64,000 bases of DNA from Beroe forskalii (GCA_011033025.1 WFMF01000228.1:62001-126000); one strand, 5' to 3'; counted from the stretch's first letter, positions 36,717 through 50,300 are shown. Notes: a model not told the origin generated them from the sequence alone. Translations and numbers: made by a program.

Positions 36717-37307
36717 ATGCTTTTAATGATTTTACTGATTTTTCTCTCATTGGTGTTGCAAACAAAGAGTGCCATTGAGACCGACAAATATCTCATCACC
36801 AAGGAAAATAAATACACCTAATTTTCAACGATAATATTATGCATTCAATGGATTTCAATCCTTGTAGAAATGTAGTATGTAGACTAACAATTTTTAAGCA
36901 TAGGCAACAGAATCTTACCCTGCTTACTAATTACCAATAACTAGATACTTAGATAATATATTTTCCAGGAAAGGCAAGACGAAATTGAGAAGTGTCTCAA
37001 AGAAGAACATGTTGAAAAGTATAATGCAGAATGGGCTGCTACAGCCAGCAAAACAGGCTCCAGCTTTAATAACTTTGAAAAACGTCAAGCAGAAATATCC
37101 CAGGAAGAAGCACTCATCCCACAGGCCAGAATAAGGCAATCAACAACAACATACTATGCTGGGAATGACACTGAAGCTTGTCAGGCATATTTTCGAAAGT
37201 TTGAGCCAATGTTACAAAAGCTGAGAGGAGTTCAAAATCTTGTAGTGGGATGCTCTGTCAATGGACATGCAGTTATGTCATGTGTCTATAGCTACCGTTT
37301 TTATTAG
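36717..37307 (+). CDS. Small putative secreted protein, unknown family
   Basis: Exon 1 starts at ATG 36717 with a hydrophobic leader (MLLMILLIFLSLVLQTKSA), a convincing signal peptide. Exon 2 (36969-37307) follows the acceptor attttccag and codes 112 residues beginning ERQDEIEKC, rich in charged residues, with four cysteines in all and the C-terminus SCVYSYRFY, then TAG. A poly(A) signal AATAAA lies at 37373-37378. The join is unresolved: exon 1 stays open only to TAA 36819, and the only in-phase donor is TTG|GTGTTG at 36753, which is weak. A missed microexon or assembly error are alternatives. The VVGCSV...CVY tail faintly recalls CAP-superfamily proteins, but I do not claim that family. Confidence 0.55.
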
Positions 37308-37664
37308 AGTTATTCTTGGACAGAAAATTATGATTGTGAGAGAATATATTGTTATATTCCAGATTCAGCATTAATAAAGAAATAAGCACAAAAATAGCAT
37401 CTGGCAAAAGAGGGATAATGCTGTAAGCTGTATTTTGACCTATTTCGACACTTTTAGGTGAAATGGTAGGTCATAGGATATTGGTATAATCGCAATATGA
37501 TATTCAATGGGTATGTAATCCTTCTGGATTCTAGAAACCATCTCATGGACATAGCAACTGATCTTAATCACTGCAATATAGTACAACATCAAACCTAACC
37601 TTCAGATAATAATTCAGAAGATTGAACAAATTGTAACTTGAAAATAGAAAGGGCATATAATATA

Positions 37665-39580
37665 GGGTGGAGGGTCACTGTCCCAATTGTTCCTGTCCCA
37701 ATTTACTTTTTTAGTTTGGGACTATCTTTTGCAACAAGTGGGACGTTTGGGACAATTGGGACAAATAAAGAAGTGGAATAAGTTTTCCATCATTCAAATG
37801 AACTTTTGACTATATCCAATTGTCTCATTTGTCCCAATTTTCTCTGTATTATTTTCCATAATTGTCCTAGTTGTCTCCGTCCCTAATCACTTTTTTGAGT
37901 CCCATTGTCTCTGTCCCATTTGTTCCAATTTTTCCATTTGTCCCTATTCATGTTTTCTTGAGTTTGGAACAATTGGAACATAGGCATTAGGCACCCCCTC
38001 CCTTTATATTGAAAATATAATGCACTGTTTCAAGAGTGTGATTTTGATAATGACTGAAAGTTTCGTGGTGACTAAGAAAAATTTTAAGCAGTCTGGAGGA
38101 GAGGAACACCAACTATCCCTAGGTGGACCTAAGGCAGACTTGCTTTAGCAGACTTATGAGGGACCTAATCAGGGAGGGGTGAGGGTTATGTTTAGGGTAA
38201 GTTTATGGTTTGGGTAAAGGATAGTGCAAGGGTGAGAGTTAGGGTGGGTCCACCTTAGGTCTGCCTCAGGAAAGTTGGTGTTCCTCCAGACAGCCTAATT
38301 TTAATATCATTTCCTTTTGCTTACTTAGGTACTTTCTATGCCTAAAGATTATATGTATGCATGTCTAGAAAGTTCCTTTTAATTTTCAAGAAACTAGATA
38401 TTGAGACATCAATTGATACCTTCAAAAATAGGGTTAGTGGTTATTCAGTCAAATTCTATAAATATCTTGCAACACAATAGGCATGTTGATTCTGAAAATG
38501 GGAAAATTCTGAAATGGCTTAGGCCATTTCTATGTTTAGATGAAAGAGTGATATATGTATTATAACAGTTATTGCTATATTTATATAAACATCTTTATAC
38601 TATATTTTTATTGAGTGACCTAAGGATATTGTCATGAAACTGATTGCTGAAACTGATTGATGGAAGAAGGGATAGCTCTAGTAGTATGTGTAATTTAGTA
38701 TTTAGCACCCATTATATTATTAGAATCATGTTAAAAGTCTTCTTTGTAACTTTTGCAAAGAAAACTATTTGTTCTACAATGAAGATGTAACAATAGATAT
38801 AATAATATTAATTATTATGATGAATTAGGTAAGTTACTTATCTGTTATCATGAAAACTTGATTCTATTAGTTTTATTTGTCAGACATTTTGGCAAAAATG
38901 TGGATGCCCAAAGGGAGGGCCAAGGAGGGTTTTTGAATTGCAGATGTTAGTTCGGGTTTCTTGGTCTTTTAATGATAATAACTAAGTTATTCAAAAAAAT
39001 ATTATTGATCATTGCTGCAGTGAAACACATAATTCTCAAATGATATAAATGACAAGTCATTAACTGCAGCTTTATGTTTGTAAATACATTTTAACATTAT
39101 TTTAATTTCAAGTATGCATTGTTTCAAGGATGTAATTTTGTTTTTTTGACATAAATATTTATTTTAAATTCAATTTAACCCACACAAGTCTATGTATACC
39201 ACTAATTGACTACTTTAAACTTAATTTCTTGATTTTTAGAGGGGTGCCACTTGTTCCAAAGTCAAGAAAAAGTGAATAGGGACTGGGAAAATTGTCAAAT
39301 TAGACAGAGAAAATGGGACTCAAAAGTGAATTGGTACAGGGGCATTTTAGACAAATTATCCAACAATTTGGACATTTGGGACAAAATTGGCAGACTTATG
39401 GGACCCAAATGATTGTGTTTGTGAGCATCAGATTGGCATTTTTACCTTGCAACCTATGATATGCGAAAAAACATATCAGTTTCAATGCGGCAACTGGTGC
39501 AGTTAAAGCACATTATTGAATTGAACAATCACTTGTGAAGTTAAGTGGGACAGGGAAAATTGGGACAGTGACACTCTCCC
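37665..39580. mobile_element. 1.9-kb element with GTCACTGTCCCAATT inverted termini
   Basis: The left end contains GGTCACTGTCCCAATTG and the right end CAATT-type complement ATTGGGACAGTGACACT, with further matches (CCTGTCCCA against TGGGACAGG). Motifs of the form GGGACAATTGGGAC are scattered through both terminal 300-bp zones. No transposase-like frame is present, so it is non-autonomous. Target duplication is not obvious. Confidence 0.7.
38088..38296. mobile_element. hAT-type MITE nested in the 1.9-kb element
   Basis: A 209-bp element with imperfect inverted ends of about 25 bp (CAGTCTGGAGGA on the left, TCCTCCAGACAG on the right) is flanked on both sides by the 8-bp direct repeat AATTTTAA. 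An 8-bp target duplication and CAG-starting termini fit the hAT superfamily. Confidence 0.8.
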
Positions 39581-41639
39581 ATTTAGAGTGACACCCAGTA
39601 CTAGGGGGTGACTGCTAGGGGGCCTACTTTGCAATTTCAACACCCCATAAGCTGAGGTTTGCATTGGACTGATGATGCCTGCATACCATACCACCTTGGT
39701 GCAAATACTTAGATTTGCCTGAAAAGTGTTGCATGAATGTGTGCTCATCCATCAAAGGCAACTTGTCAAAAGGGTAGCAAAACAGGTTGTGGGTCCTATA
39801 ATTGGACCATTTTCACATTCAGGAAAGCTTTAAATTATCTCTTTTGAGTGTCAGAACAACTACAGATGTTCCTTAATTAAGCCTCAAGATAAGGTGTGTA
39901 TATGCTAAATACCTATACTTAACGATAACAGGGGTATACGTGTTAAGCAACTACAGATGCAATGAAAGACTTCTCAATTACTATTGCAGACTCAAAACAA
40001 AAAGGAATCTTTCTTAAAGACATCTGCAATAATTTTCTCCAACTCCGAACTTGAACACCAACATGATCCTGTTAGGTAATGCATTGTGGAGAGCAGCAGG
40101 ATCTAAGTGAGTCACACCAAGATGATTGGTGTACAGGCATCTTCAGTCGATTACCTACCTCAGCTTTCGGGGTGTTTAAATTGCCAGAGTTTTTAGTATT
40201 GCAGGCTTTACCTAAAATAAACCTCTTTACCTGAACCTTCTTTATCTAAAACCTTCTTTATACCCCTTTTTACTACCCTAACTTGAAAAAATTTTGGTTG
40301 GTTAGAGCAACTTCATTTCGCCTTTGTGTGTCATGATCAGACATAATAATCCCATCAATGCGATCCTAAACGGGTAAACTATCTAAATAAGAAAAACTTA
40401 ATCATTATCTAAAAGGTAAATCATTTTTGGCTTACAAAATTCCTAAGCCTGCATAGGTGTGTGTACGCGCCGCGCGAGCCACACAGGGATATACGTGTTT
40501 AGCAACTTACAAGAATGAAACGATAACATCAGAGATTCAAATTGTAAAAAAAACATTAAAAATTTTTCATTAAAAAAGTCTATTGATGATAAACCGGCCC
40601 TTCCAGCGACGCGCTGCGCACCCCGCCGCCGCACTGACTTGTTTGACGTCACAAGTCGCGAAACAGTTCTAGCGCTTGCCGCGGCGCGCACTCCGTGCGC
40701 GTTATCAGGGTTTTGGTTAGGGCGAGACGTTTACTCCATGTTACGGAGCCTTATTTTGCGCGCGCAAGCGCGAACAAACAGGGATCGGGACACGTAACAT
40801 GTGGTAATCCACGACTGTGCATCAGCGGACCTATTATCACAAGCAACAAGGCAACTTAAATGCTAATCACTTTGCTGTATTTTATTTTTAAATCTCTAAT
40901 TCTTTTTTTCTAATTTTTTAAAATAATTATTTGATTGTGTTATTGCATTATTGCAATACACCTACCTACTTGTGGTACAATGTTCATGTTTTTTAAACTT
41001 ATTGTTGTATTTCGAGTACCTTGTTAGGGTGCATGATGAAAGATTAAGTGTGGCGAGGAATTGTATCCAGTTGTGTTGTCATATGACAAAAATGTTATCT
41101 TATCTTATCTTATCATGAATGTTTGGTCCTGTCTTTGTCTTTATAATATTTGACCCTCCTCGGAGACTTTTTCACATTCATCTTCTTTGTAGAATTAGAA
41201 CAAAATAATACAGTCTTCTTAGTAGTCAAGCTCTAATTATACATTATTTGAATTATATTTCAATAAAATCATATAAAGAAACTGGTTAATTCATCCAAAT
41301 CATTTTGAGGATTTGATGATTCCTAATGAGACATCTTGAATTGGAAAATAATACCTTGATGACATGGCAATCATGCATTTGTATGTTGATATTTGTGTTG
41401 ATATTAAGTCAAAATTGTTCAATTCTGCAATACTTGAAATGGAACCATGGCAAATGAAGTTTTCATTAAAATGATTGACCCACTGACATCAGCTGCAGCA
41501 CTGATTCTCACGAGGGTCTGTAAACGGCCGACAACAAATGAAGCTGTTTGCTCTGTGCTATATTCAAATTGACAATGTACAAGTTTCTCTGCAAGATTGA
41601 GGATGATAAGCAACAAATGTTATCTCAAAAATCAAGGTC

Positions 41640-42010
41640 ACATGATATTTTTGCACAAATCCAATGGACATGTTCAATGGACACAATGGATCCATTGGAT
41701 CCAATGGACACAATGGATCCATTGAACAACAATAAGAGAGTGATGTTCATCTGCCAAACCATGCACTGGTGATTGTGTCCATTGGATCCACTCTGATGGA
41801 TCCATTGAACATGTCCATCAAACATAAAAAATGGATCCACTGGATCCATTGGATCCATTGAGCTCCATTGGACAATTTTACCAATGGACATCATTTTCAA
41901 TGGATGCCCATTGGATGTCCAATGGATGTCCATTGGATGTCCAATGGATGTCCATTGGACATGATGGATCCATTGGACAAAATTCACAACTCTTGTGACA
42001 CTTTTACCCA
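41640..42010. repeat. BamHI-palindrome repeat, copy 1
   Basis: Dense array of CAATGGATCCATTG-like words with GGACA and GGATGTCC spacers, self-complementary throughout. It ends in cacaactcttgtgacacttt, shared with copy 2 at 57135-57725. Confidence 0.9.
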
Positions 42011-42247
42011 CAATTTATCATCATCAAATGGGAAAAAATTGAATATTTAAAATGATGAAGTATGACTAAAAAATAAATTTACGTGTTTTGGACGCACAAT
42101 GAAACAGCATAGATTATAAATAAATTTATTTTCCTTTAAAATCTCTTTTCCTTGAGACATGAATCGCTAACAATTATCAAATTTGAGGAAAATTGCTCTC
42201 CATTGCAAAATGATCTGCAAGACAATCATCATCACATGTAAGTAATT

Positions 42248-42519
42248 CCCAAAACCAAAAAGGATTTGGTTGTGATGGTCCGCGGCGGTTTTAAGGCGTT
42301 CTTTACTGTAAAACCCATGATATGAGAAAGAACGCGACGGTTAAAACTGCTGCAACGTCACTTATAAAACATACAGCATTCACGTAACTTTGATGCATCA
42401 AAAAGTGCCGTTCGCGGCAGTTTTAACCGTCGCGTTCTTTCTCATATCATGGGTTTTACAGTAAAGAACGCCTTAAAACCGCCATGGACCATCACAACCA
42501 AATCCTTTTTGGTTTTGGG
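42248..42519. mobile_element. Near-perfect 272-bp foldback element
   Basis: Arms of about 105 bp, starting CCCAAAACCAAAAAGGATTT and ending in its complement, are almost identical and surround a loop of about 60 bp. The arms contain gaacgcgacggttaaaactg. Near-perfect symmetry indicates recent origin or gene conversion between arms. Confidence 0.92.
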
Positions 42520-43137
42520 AAAAAAATATCACCCTTTTTCTGTGCCGTGATATTGAATTTTGGCGTCAAATCACGCGTAAAAATTCGCGTTACCTAGCAT
42601 TACTGATGACGTCACAATTACGTCATAAAATTAGATGAGCTATCTGAGACCCATTCATTTACACAGTTGGGACTATGACCGACAACATATCCAAAGATGA
42701 AGTTCTGGGGTGGTCCCGTTCTCTCTCCACTAGCTTCACAAGATTTGCCAGTTTTTGGAAATTTTTCGTGTCAAAGTGCTTCGAACAATCGCAAATATCT
42801 CAATGATGCCATAGAGCCCGGAACTTTTCGACCACATCTTTGGAAAGTACATTAAATTTCCTTTCTGCGCTAACAGGAGCATTTTTTTCTATCTCGAAGC
42901 TTCATACCGAAAAATTGCGTTGAAAAACGCCTATTTTTGGGAAAATTGACATTTGAAATTCTTAGTTTTGTGACGTCATTATGACGTCATTATCATGACG
43001 TAAGATAGTTTTTTAAGGTCACTAACTGCAAGTTCTATCTTTCTACTTTACAACGCTGGGTCGATGAGCTCTGTATCTTTTATGGTTCCCGAGATATCGC
43101 CGTTTAAATAGGGTATACTTCTCGCACTAAAGCGTCA

Positions 43138-43215
43138 TCTCTCGTATATGTATATACCTCTATATATCTATATGTATGTATGTATATATATATATATGTA
43201 TGTATATATATGGTC
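43138..43215 (+). repeat. TA/TGTA microsatellite
   Basis: About 75 bp alternating tatatg, tgta and tata units. Confidence 0.9.
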
Positions 43216-43423
43216 GTAACCCAATTTAACAAGAACACCCTCGATTTTGGCAATATTCAAGTTGTAATAACTCGGTCATTTTTCATCCGATTGACCTGAA
43301 ATTTTGACAGTTGCACCTTTGACCCCTAAACATGTGATGTTCAAATTTTAGTGCGATTTCGGCAACGGGAATTTGCTCAAATTTCAACGTGAAATATATG
43401 GTGAATCCATGAAAACATATAGT

Positions 43424-43706
43424 TGGGGGCTGGCAAGCAAAGTTAAGAAAACTCACTCCCGATGCTCGGAGGCTCGTGTACTGTTAGAATAGCCGTCCAA
43501 TGCTGCTTCGGACCCTTCGGGTCTCGGAGCTCGCGCTCGCTTCGGCCCTCGCACTGTTAGGTCTGCCGTCCAATGCTCGCCCTCGGACCCTTCGGGTCCT
43601 CGGGCTGTTCGGCCCTCGCACTGTTTGGACCGCCGTTCAATGCTCGCCCTCGGGCCCTTCGGGCCCTCGGGCTCGCAAACCGCCGCGGGGGGCTTGCCAG
43701 CCCCCT
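43424..43706. mobile_element. GC-rich element with GGGGGCTGGCAAGC inverted ends
   Basis: Left TGGGGGCTGGCAAGC and right GCTTGCCAGCCCCC enclose three units of about 70 bp, each containing a hairpin such as GGGCCCTTCGGGCCC and the words ccgtccaatgctcgc or ccgttcaatgctcgc. It stands out sharply in base composition from the AT-rich surroundings. The open frame across it is a by-product. Confidence 0.8.
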
Positions 43707-44321
43707 GATTTACTTAACTTTAAATTTATTATAAAGCTTTGCATAAGAAATTATTAGAATTCATATCTGTTCTAGTGTAATATATACTCACTGAACCACA
43801 TAGAATTGTTAATTAAAGCTTAGGGGATTGTGTCCATGTGCCAATTTATGTGGTGCTCCCTCAGATGTGCTCAATTGAGACCCATGATCTATTGAAATGT
43901 CTCAATTACACATTAATAACTGGGGAGATGAGGTTCAAGTGGACCCTTTAGTGTTAAGTGACAAGTGTAATGTCATAAATAAGTATGTAGCACTATCAAT
44001 ACAATGGCAAGTTAGGGCAAGCAGGATGTCTCCTTAAGCAGCATCCAGGCAAGCTGCACTAGCAAGGAGCATCCTTGTAAACTTCAAGGTCAATGGACAG
44101 CTTCAGGGTCAAGGAAACATCTAGGGTTATATGGTGATCTGGTAAGGATTGAGTCATCTATCATGAGGTAGGTTGATCCAGGTTTCTCATGAAATCAGCT
44201 GGTACTTTCTCAATTCTCACCTTATCTCTTAACAACTATGACCTATAAGCTCAAATTTTATGACAATAATGCTTATGGATATTGAATTTGTTATGAAAAA
44301 CTTATGGATACTTTTTCACAG

Positions 44322-47300
44322 GTCTTATTTCTGCTGGTATGACTGGTATGACCTACATAATTGATGACAGAGAAAACACCAAGAACTCTAATGTAGTGTT
44401 GAGGCATATCAATCGAGAAAAACGTTCTGATGGTATCCCAGAAACCAATGATGAGCCAATGAAAAGTCATGATAAAATACAATGAATTATCCATAGGTCA
44501 TAAATTTATTCCTTAATATACCAAAGTTTACTGCTCTGCTACTGTAATTTTTGTTGAATATGCTGTTTTGAGGCAAATTACTGAAATTATTAGCATTATT
44601 ATTAATATTGTACGAGATTGATAATCCAACCTTTTTCCTCACAGATGAGCAGTCCAACATTGATACAAGTAGTGATATAACAGGAGGTGAGCAAACTACT
44701 CCCAACGACTACAGCAAAGATGATTTAATAGACACTGAATCAGTTAATAATGAAAATAGTAATAATAATCAGACTATAAGTGATAAATCAGAATCTGATG
44801 ATCAAAGCAGTAGTGGTAAGGAAATAAAGACTGAAACTGATAATCAAAACAATATAACAAAACCAGTAGTTCCTTTGATGAAAAGTGGTGACGAAAGTTT
44901 GGTAAATACAGACAGCAGACAAACTCTGGGCAAGGAAGAAACATCATCTGATGATGATCCATCAATTTCTGGATCTCCTGATGATACCCAATCCAGTGAT
45001 TCACTTTCAGATGATAGTGAGGTCCCAGAGGCCTGTAAAAGAGCTGGGCTGAAAAACTGCACTGTAGTGAGTTTTTAAAAACTATTTATTGGTGAAGAGA
45101 TGAATGAATGAATATATAGAATATCTTGATTCAATGATTATTTTTTGTCTCTTTGATTATTGATTATGTTTGAAAAATCATATTTGTTTTTTTCAGGATG
45201 ATCATAAATACTATGAAGCAGCTTACATCCCAGGTACATTAACAATTAGAATTAAATAATCGGTGGCTTATACTGTTAGCGAATAATGCATAAATATAAG
45301 GGATATACCTCTCTTTGGAATTCTGAAATGTAACAAAGTTTGTGCTGTATTCTGTACACATCATTACAATCTCGTTTTCTGCTAACTTTACACTGTGGCA
45401 CTATACCTACTTTGGTTCTTATCAGATGATTCACTCTGGATTGAGCTCTGCCCAGAGGATGGTTCAACAATTGAAAGTACCTTGCATGTCAATCTCTCAA
45501 ATGCTTCTGAACGACGAGGCTACAAAACTGTGAGTTATGGGACCATGAAAGATGAATTGATATTCATTGATATTTTGATAAGTTATTTTACATTTTGATC
45601 GATTACCAAACCCTACCTAATCTTTGCTGTTATAAACGCTGAATACTTATGATGGGCGAGATTTGGAAATTAAACATTTTATTAAACTATTTACAACCAC
45701 AGAATAAGTGAAATCCAACCACATACTGCTACTAAGTCATACACACCAACCATATTCACGTAGACACTATGTATATTATGTGCAAGATGAATAATAGTTG
45801 GTTAAGATGACGTCATTATCATAACACTAGTAGGTAACCTGGTGACATTGAACCGCCTATTTTTGGATTACGTGGGTTAATTCTACTGTTATTACAACAA
45901 GAGGCGTATACATCGCAGCATTGTTACCAGAGGGTAATAATTCCTGGCAAGGTCCTGTTCTGTATTGTTTAATCATTGAAATATCCTGACTTTAAGGGCA
46001 AAAGAAGAAAAGTCTAAAAGGTGTTCAATGTAGGGAATTTTACATGGGGACATTCCAATTATTATTATTTTCATTTAGAATATATGAATTTAGAACAATA
46101 AATAATATGAATCATTCAAATACGTTATACAATTAAGTTTAATAATATGCATATGACCGTATGAGTTATCAGTACGTATTCTATAAATAGAATATGCAAA
46201 TTTCATATAAATCTACGTAGGTTCAATAGTATATACAAATTTCACTTAAGCTATCTCAAAAAGCTGATTGATATCAACCAGAATTTTGTGGAACCACCAA
46301 CGAAGAAAAAGGGATTTGACGTCATTACTGAACCATACTGAATCAACGTGTTGTTCACGTCAATCGTTACCATCTGTGTGAACTCTAAGTAACTACTTTA
46401 TTCATGCACAGTGCTCGGTGCACACTGCACACCGTATTTAATGCTTTTTTACCCATCAAATGTGTTATTTATTAAACTAAAGAACATTCGTAATGCTAAT
46501 AAAGCATGGTTTCTTTCTATTGTTTGTTTCTTTTCTTTTTACTTTTTTAACACGTGACTATGACATAATATTGCAACTTTCTGTACTGTGGCAATGTGTT
46601 ATGTTGATAGAAATACGATATTATGATTTCAGTCTCATCACATGATTTACGGTAAGAAAGCTTCTGAAAATCAATTCTCTCGTATCAGTTAATCTTTTAA
46701 ACTTCTACCTCCTAAGAGAAAACCTAACTTCTCAGGTGTTTAGAGATTTTGATATGCCGCAATAAATCTCATGTTTCTGGCTCCTTTCTTACTATGAAAC
46801 ATCATGTCGATTTGTCGGAGATTTTGACTTATTCTCAGCTTTTTTCAGCTAAGACGTGACATATCTTCCCTCAGGACGCCCACTTGAACATGACGGAATA
46901 CCTGTTTTACGGCATTGACATTGACGACGTGCACATCCTCACGGGCGGGTTTCTCAACGTGGGCCCTGCCTACCACCCCAAAATCATACAACAGGCAACA
47001 CCCCAAGATCAGCCAAAATGTAAATGATAATAGGCCAAATGCCAATTCTGGCATTTTTTGCAATTACCATTTGGTTGAGATTTCGAGGGTCAGACCCCAG
47101 AGTATTGCACTTTGAGAGCATTATGATTATATGTTGAATCACCTCCGGTCCCTCCTTCGTAAAATTAGCCGTGTTTCCGCATTCCATGAATCATCAGTGT
47201 AATTAATACACGGAAATTGCCGGGGCACATTATGGGATCATCCACGGAAGGTAAATTTAACCTGGTGTTAAATATAACACGTAGAGATATTAATAACGGG

Positions 47301-50300
47301 TCAAATCACAGCACTTCCGTACTGTGGTTTGTAGATGGAAATAGCTAAAGGGCAGCATTGAGATGCTAATCTAACGGTGCATATAGTGGTACTGTTGCTG
47401 TTACTGCACGAGGCGAAGCTGAGTGAAATTTACATGATAATAATGAGCAATAATCACTCGAGGCGAGTGCAAACAAGGCGAAGCCGACTTTACTAGAATA
47501 TGCATTAAAATGGTGCACTCTTCGTATTTTATGAGGAGCAAAATCAATTCGTGATGTAATTGTTACCTTTAACAGCAGGCAAACATTATCGCACCGTTCC
47601 AAGGAAACTTCAACCCAAGTCAGGATGATGAATCAAACGTCTACTACTTTTCTAACGGTTAGATATTCTAGGTTTCATATTTTAATCAATCAAATGTCTA
47701 CTACTATTCTAACGGTTAGATAATGATTATAATGATTTAAAACTCCGAATAATGGAGTCGTGTTTGTATTTTCGTACCTAAACCTATATAATTTTTCAAA
47801 AACACCATTTATTTTATGTTTTTATCAGGTTGACCAATCTAATAAAATGCACATATTCTATGTGAGCTCGATATACTATTATTATGCGAATTTTATGTTT
47901 ATATGCGACTAGTCATGAGCTGTATTTTTAAGCGGATACGGGTAAGTGCTTTAATAAACAGATTATATTGGCTTCTGATTTATGAATAGAATTAATCATC
48001 GATGAATTGATGACGTCATTGCCAGGGTTCATAATTGGTGAATTGATGACCCCATCATCAGGGGTTTAATTGATGAATTGATGGCGTCATTATCAAGGTT
48101 TAGCATAGTGAAATGTTGTCGTCAAACAATGCACATTGTACAACTGGGTGGAAGGCAGATATGTCTTAATGTCACATACTTGTTTCCTGTTTCTTGATAG
48201 GAATTTATATTAATTCTACAGTTAACAATTCCTATTTCCTGGTTTACAGAACCTGACCATTGATAGATATGCGTTGCAACCTACTATACTCGACACATTT
48301 GAATAGTGCTAGTTGGTGACCCAAAACATTGATCTGGCCTGGGGCATTAATTGAAAACAGCTACTGACTCAGAACACTCAGAACACGGAGTGTTGCCTCC
48401 ATATTGAAAGAACTGTAGGTTACTGCCCCAGGTCAATTAAAAGTTTTGGGGGAACGAACCGGCACTATTCAAATGCGTCGAGTTTAACTTCATCAGGAAT
48501 AATTACAGTTTCATCGTGAGCGCCTATAATTCTTTTTCACACATAAAATGGTTGTAACAACTCTTTAAACTCCGGCGGCCTTGACAACCGATAAATTTCT
48601 TGTGCATTCGAACGTGTGATACTCTTATGAATAGTTAGTGCCATTAAAATTTCATTGAGGATACCCTAGATCTGCGTTCAATGAAATAGTTTCACGCAAA
48701 TATTACGTACCAGAAAAGCATTTCTAATGAATTAGAATGCTTTTATTGATAAGGTAGATTGCAGAAGTGTACATTGACACGTCATGAATCATGATGTTGA
48801 CACGTCATGTTGACATGTACAGTATATTGAATAATACATGAAATGTACATTGATCCCGCAATAATAACGATAGTTATTGCGATAATGCCATGCATATTGG
48901 TGCAATAATATAGATGCAATAATAACAAAACATTTGTGCATTGATATAATGCAATGTAATGCACTAAAAATGCTAAAACGCGCACCTTTTCCCAGAGACC
49001 ATTTTCATCGTGCAGTGGGACAAAATGAAGATACACAACAGAACGGATCTGGGAACTTTCACTTTCCAAGTCCAGCTACACAGCAACCACGACATCGTAT
49101 TCGCTTACAAACAGGTGATTTACCTACCTTGGTTTTCTTTGTTTTTGTTTGTTTATTTGTGCGTTGGTTTGTTAGTTTGTTCATGTTTTGCTTTTGATTT
49201 TGTTTGTTTTTAAGTTGGTTTGTGGAGTCGTAAAAGATTGTATCCTGTGTGTGTTTTGGATTCTGGGATCATACATCTATACATCTGTACCATACAAACT
49301 CGATCATTTACATTGTACATCTATACAATGTAGCACATTATTACATTAAAATTATACATTACCGCATTAACTGTATGGTATCTATTTGTTTTAATGCATT
49401 TACCAATCAGCGCGCGAGTTTACGGTCAACTCACGCACTGATTGGTCCGTATCAAATGAGCTGTGGGTAAGATAATACGCTGCCATTATTAGTCCGCAGC
49501 CTCTCTTTTGACTGTTTGCTGTTATGTGACAGACACTGCCAACCTCTTGACATTTTAATAGCTGTTAAAACAGTTGTATGGTATCATGTATAAAACGATT
49601 AAAACACATTAGTAAAATGTAGTGGGTATATTTTAATAGATTTGAGTCGACAATAGAAAAGAAATGTTGATGAAAACGTACGTCGTACAAAATAAATGAG
49701 AAATAAGCAGCCTTTTTAAGTGTTTGGACCATTGGGGCCTGATGGATAATAAGTCATGGGTGTCAGTCGTTAGAAATTATCATCTGTTAGAAATTGCATT
49801 CCAAATCTCTATGCATTTTGTAAGTTTGTAGTGTACAATAGTACAATGTACCAGGTTCTGATGATTCGGGCACCATACCGTTAAATCAGAACATCGGTGA
49901 GATTCCCTGGAACGGAGCTTCGTTGCTGCTCCCGAGGCCGTAGTCTGTAGATTAGCTTGCTAATACTGCAGCGATAGTGCGTTAAGACTAAGAAGCAACA
50001 AGTGAAGCACCCAACTTTCTTATGCTCTTGGAGTATAAGAACAATGTGCAACCTAATAGACTAGCGCTGTATCAGCCATTAGTCTTTCCTCTTACAGTCA
50101 ATAGTTCTTTGTGCTTTTAGCCGGATGAGGAACTAAAAAATCCTCCAGATCTACCAGTGAGGTCCCAATCTGTCACACTAAAATCAAGTGATATTGGGAA
50201 TTTTGTTCAGCAGTTTGAAGTAGGGCTTCTTTGCCTGCGTGAGCTCTCTTAAAATTTTAAATTTCCCACTTCTCAAAAAATATAGAATTTATTGAATCTG

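Larger units (their letters stand above)
37379..44321. other. Gene-free stretch rich in transposon-like elements
   Basis: No exon with protein similarity seen. It contains a 1.9-kb terminal-inverted-repeat element with a nested MITE, a BamHI-palindrome repeat (41640-42010), a long foldback (42248-42519), AT dinucleotide repeats (43138-43215) and a GC-rich hairpin array (43424-43706). The missing first exon of the plexin-domain gene may lie here or upstream. Confidence 0.55.

Noticed and set aside
41625..42050. Frames rich in WIHWIQ or MDPLDPM residues, here and at 57063-57709
   Set aside because: By-products of the self-complementary GGATCC repeats, open on both strands.
43500..43757. 85-residue frame in GC-rich DNA
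   Set aside because: It runs along tandem hairpin units of a repeat and has no protein-like composition.
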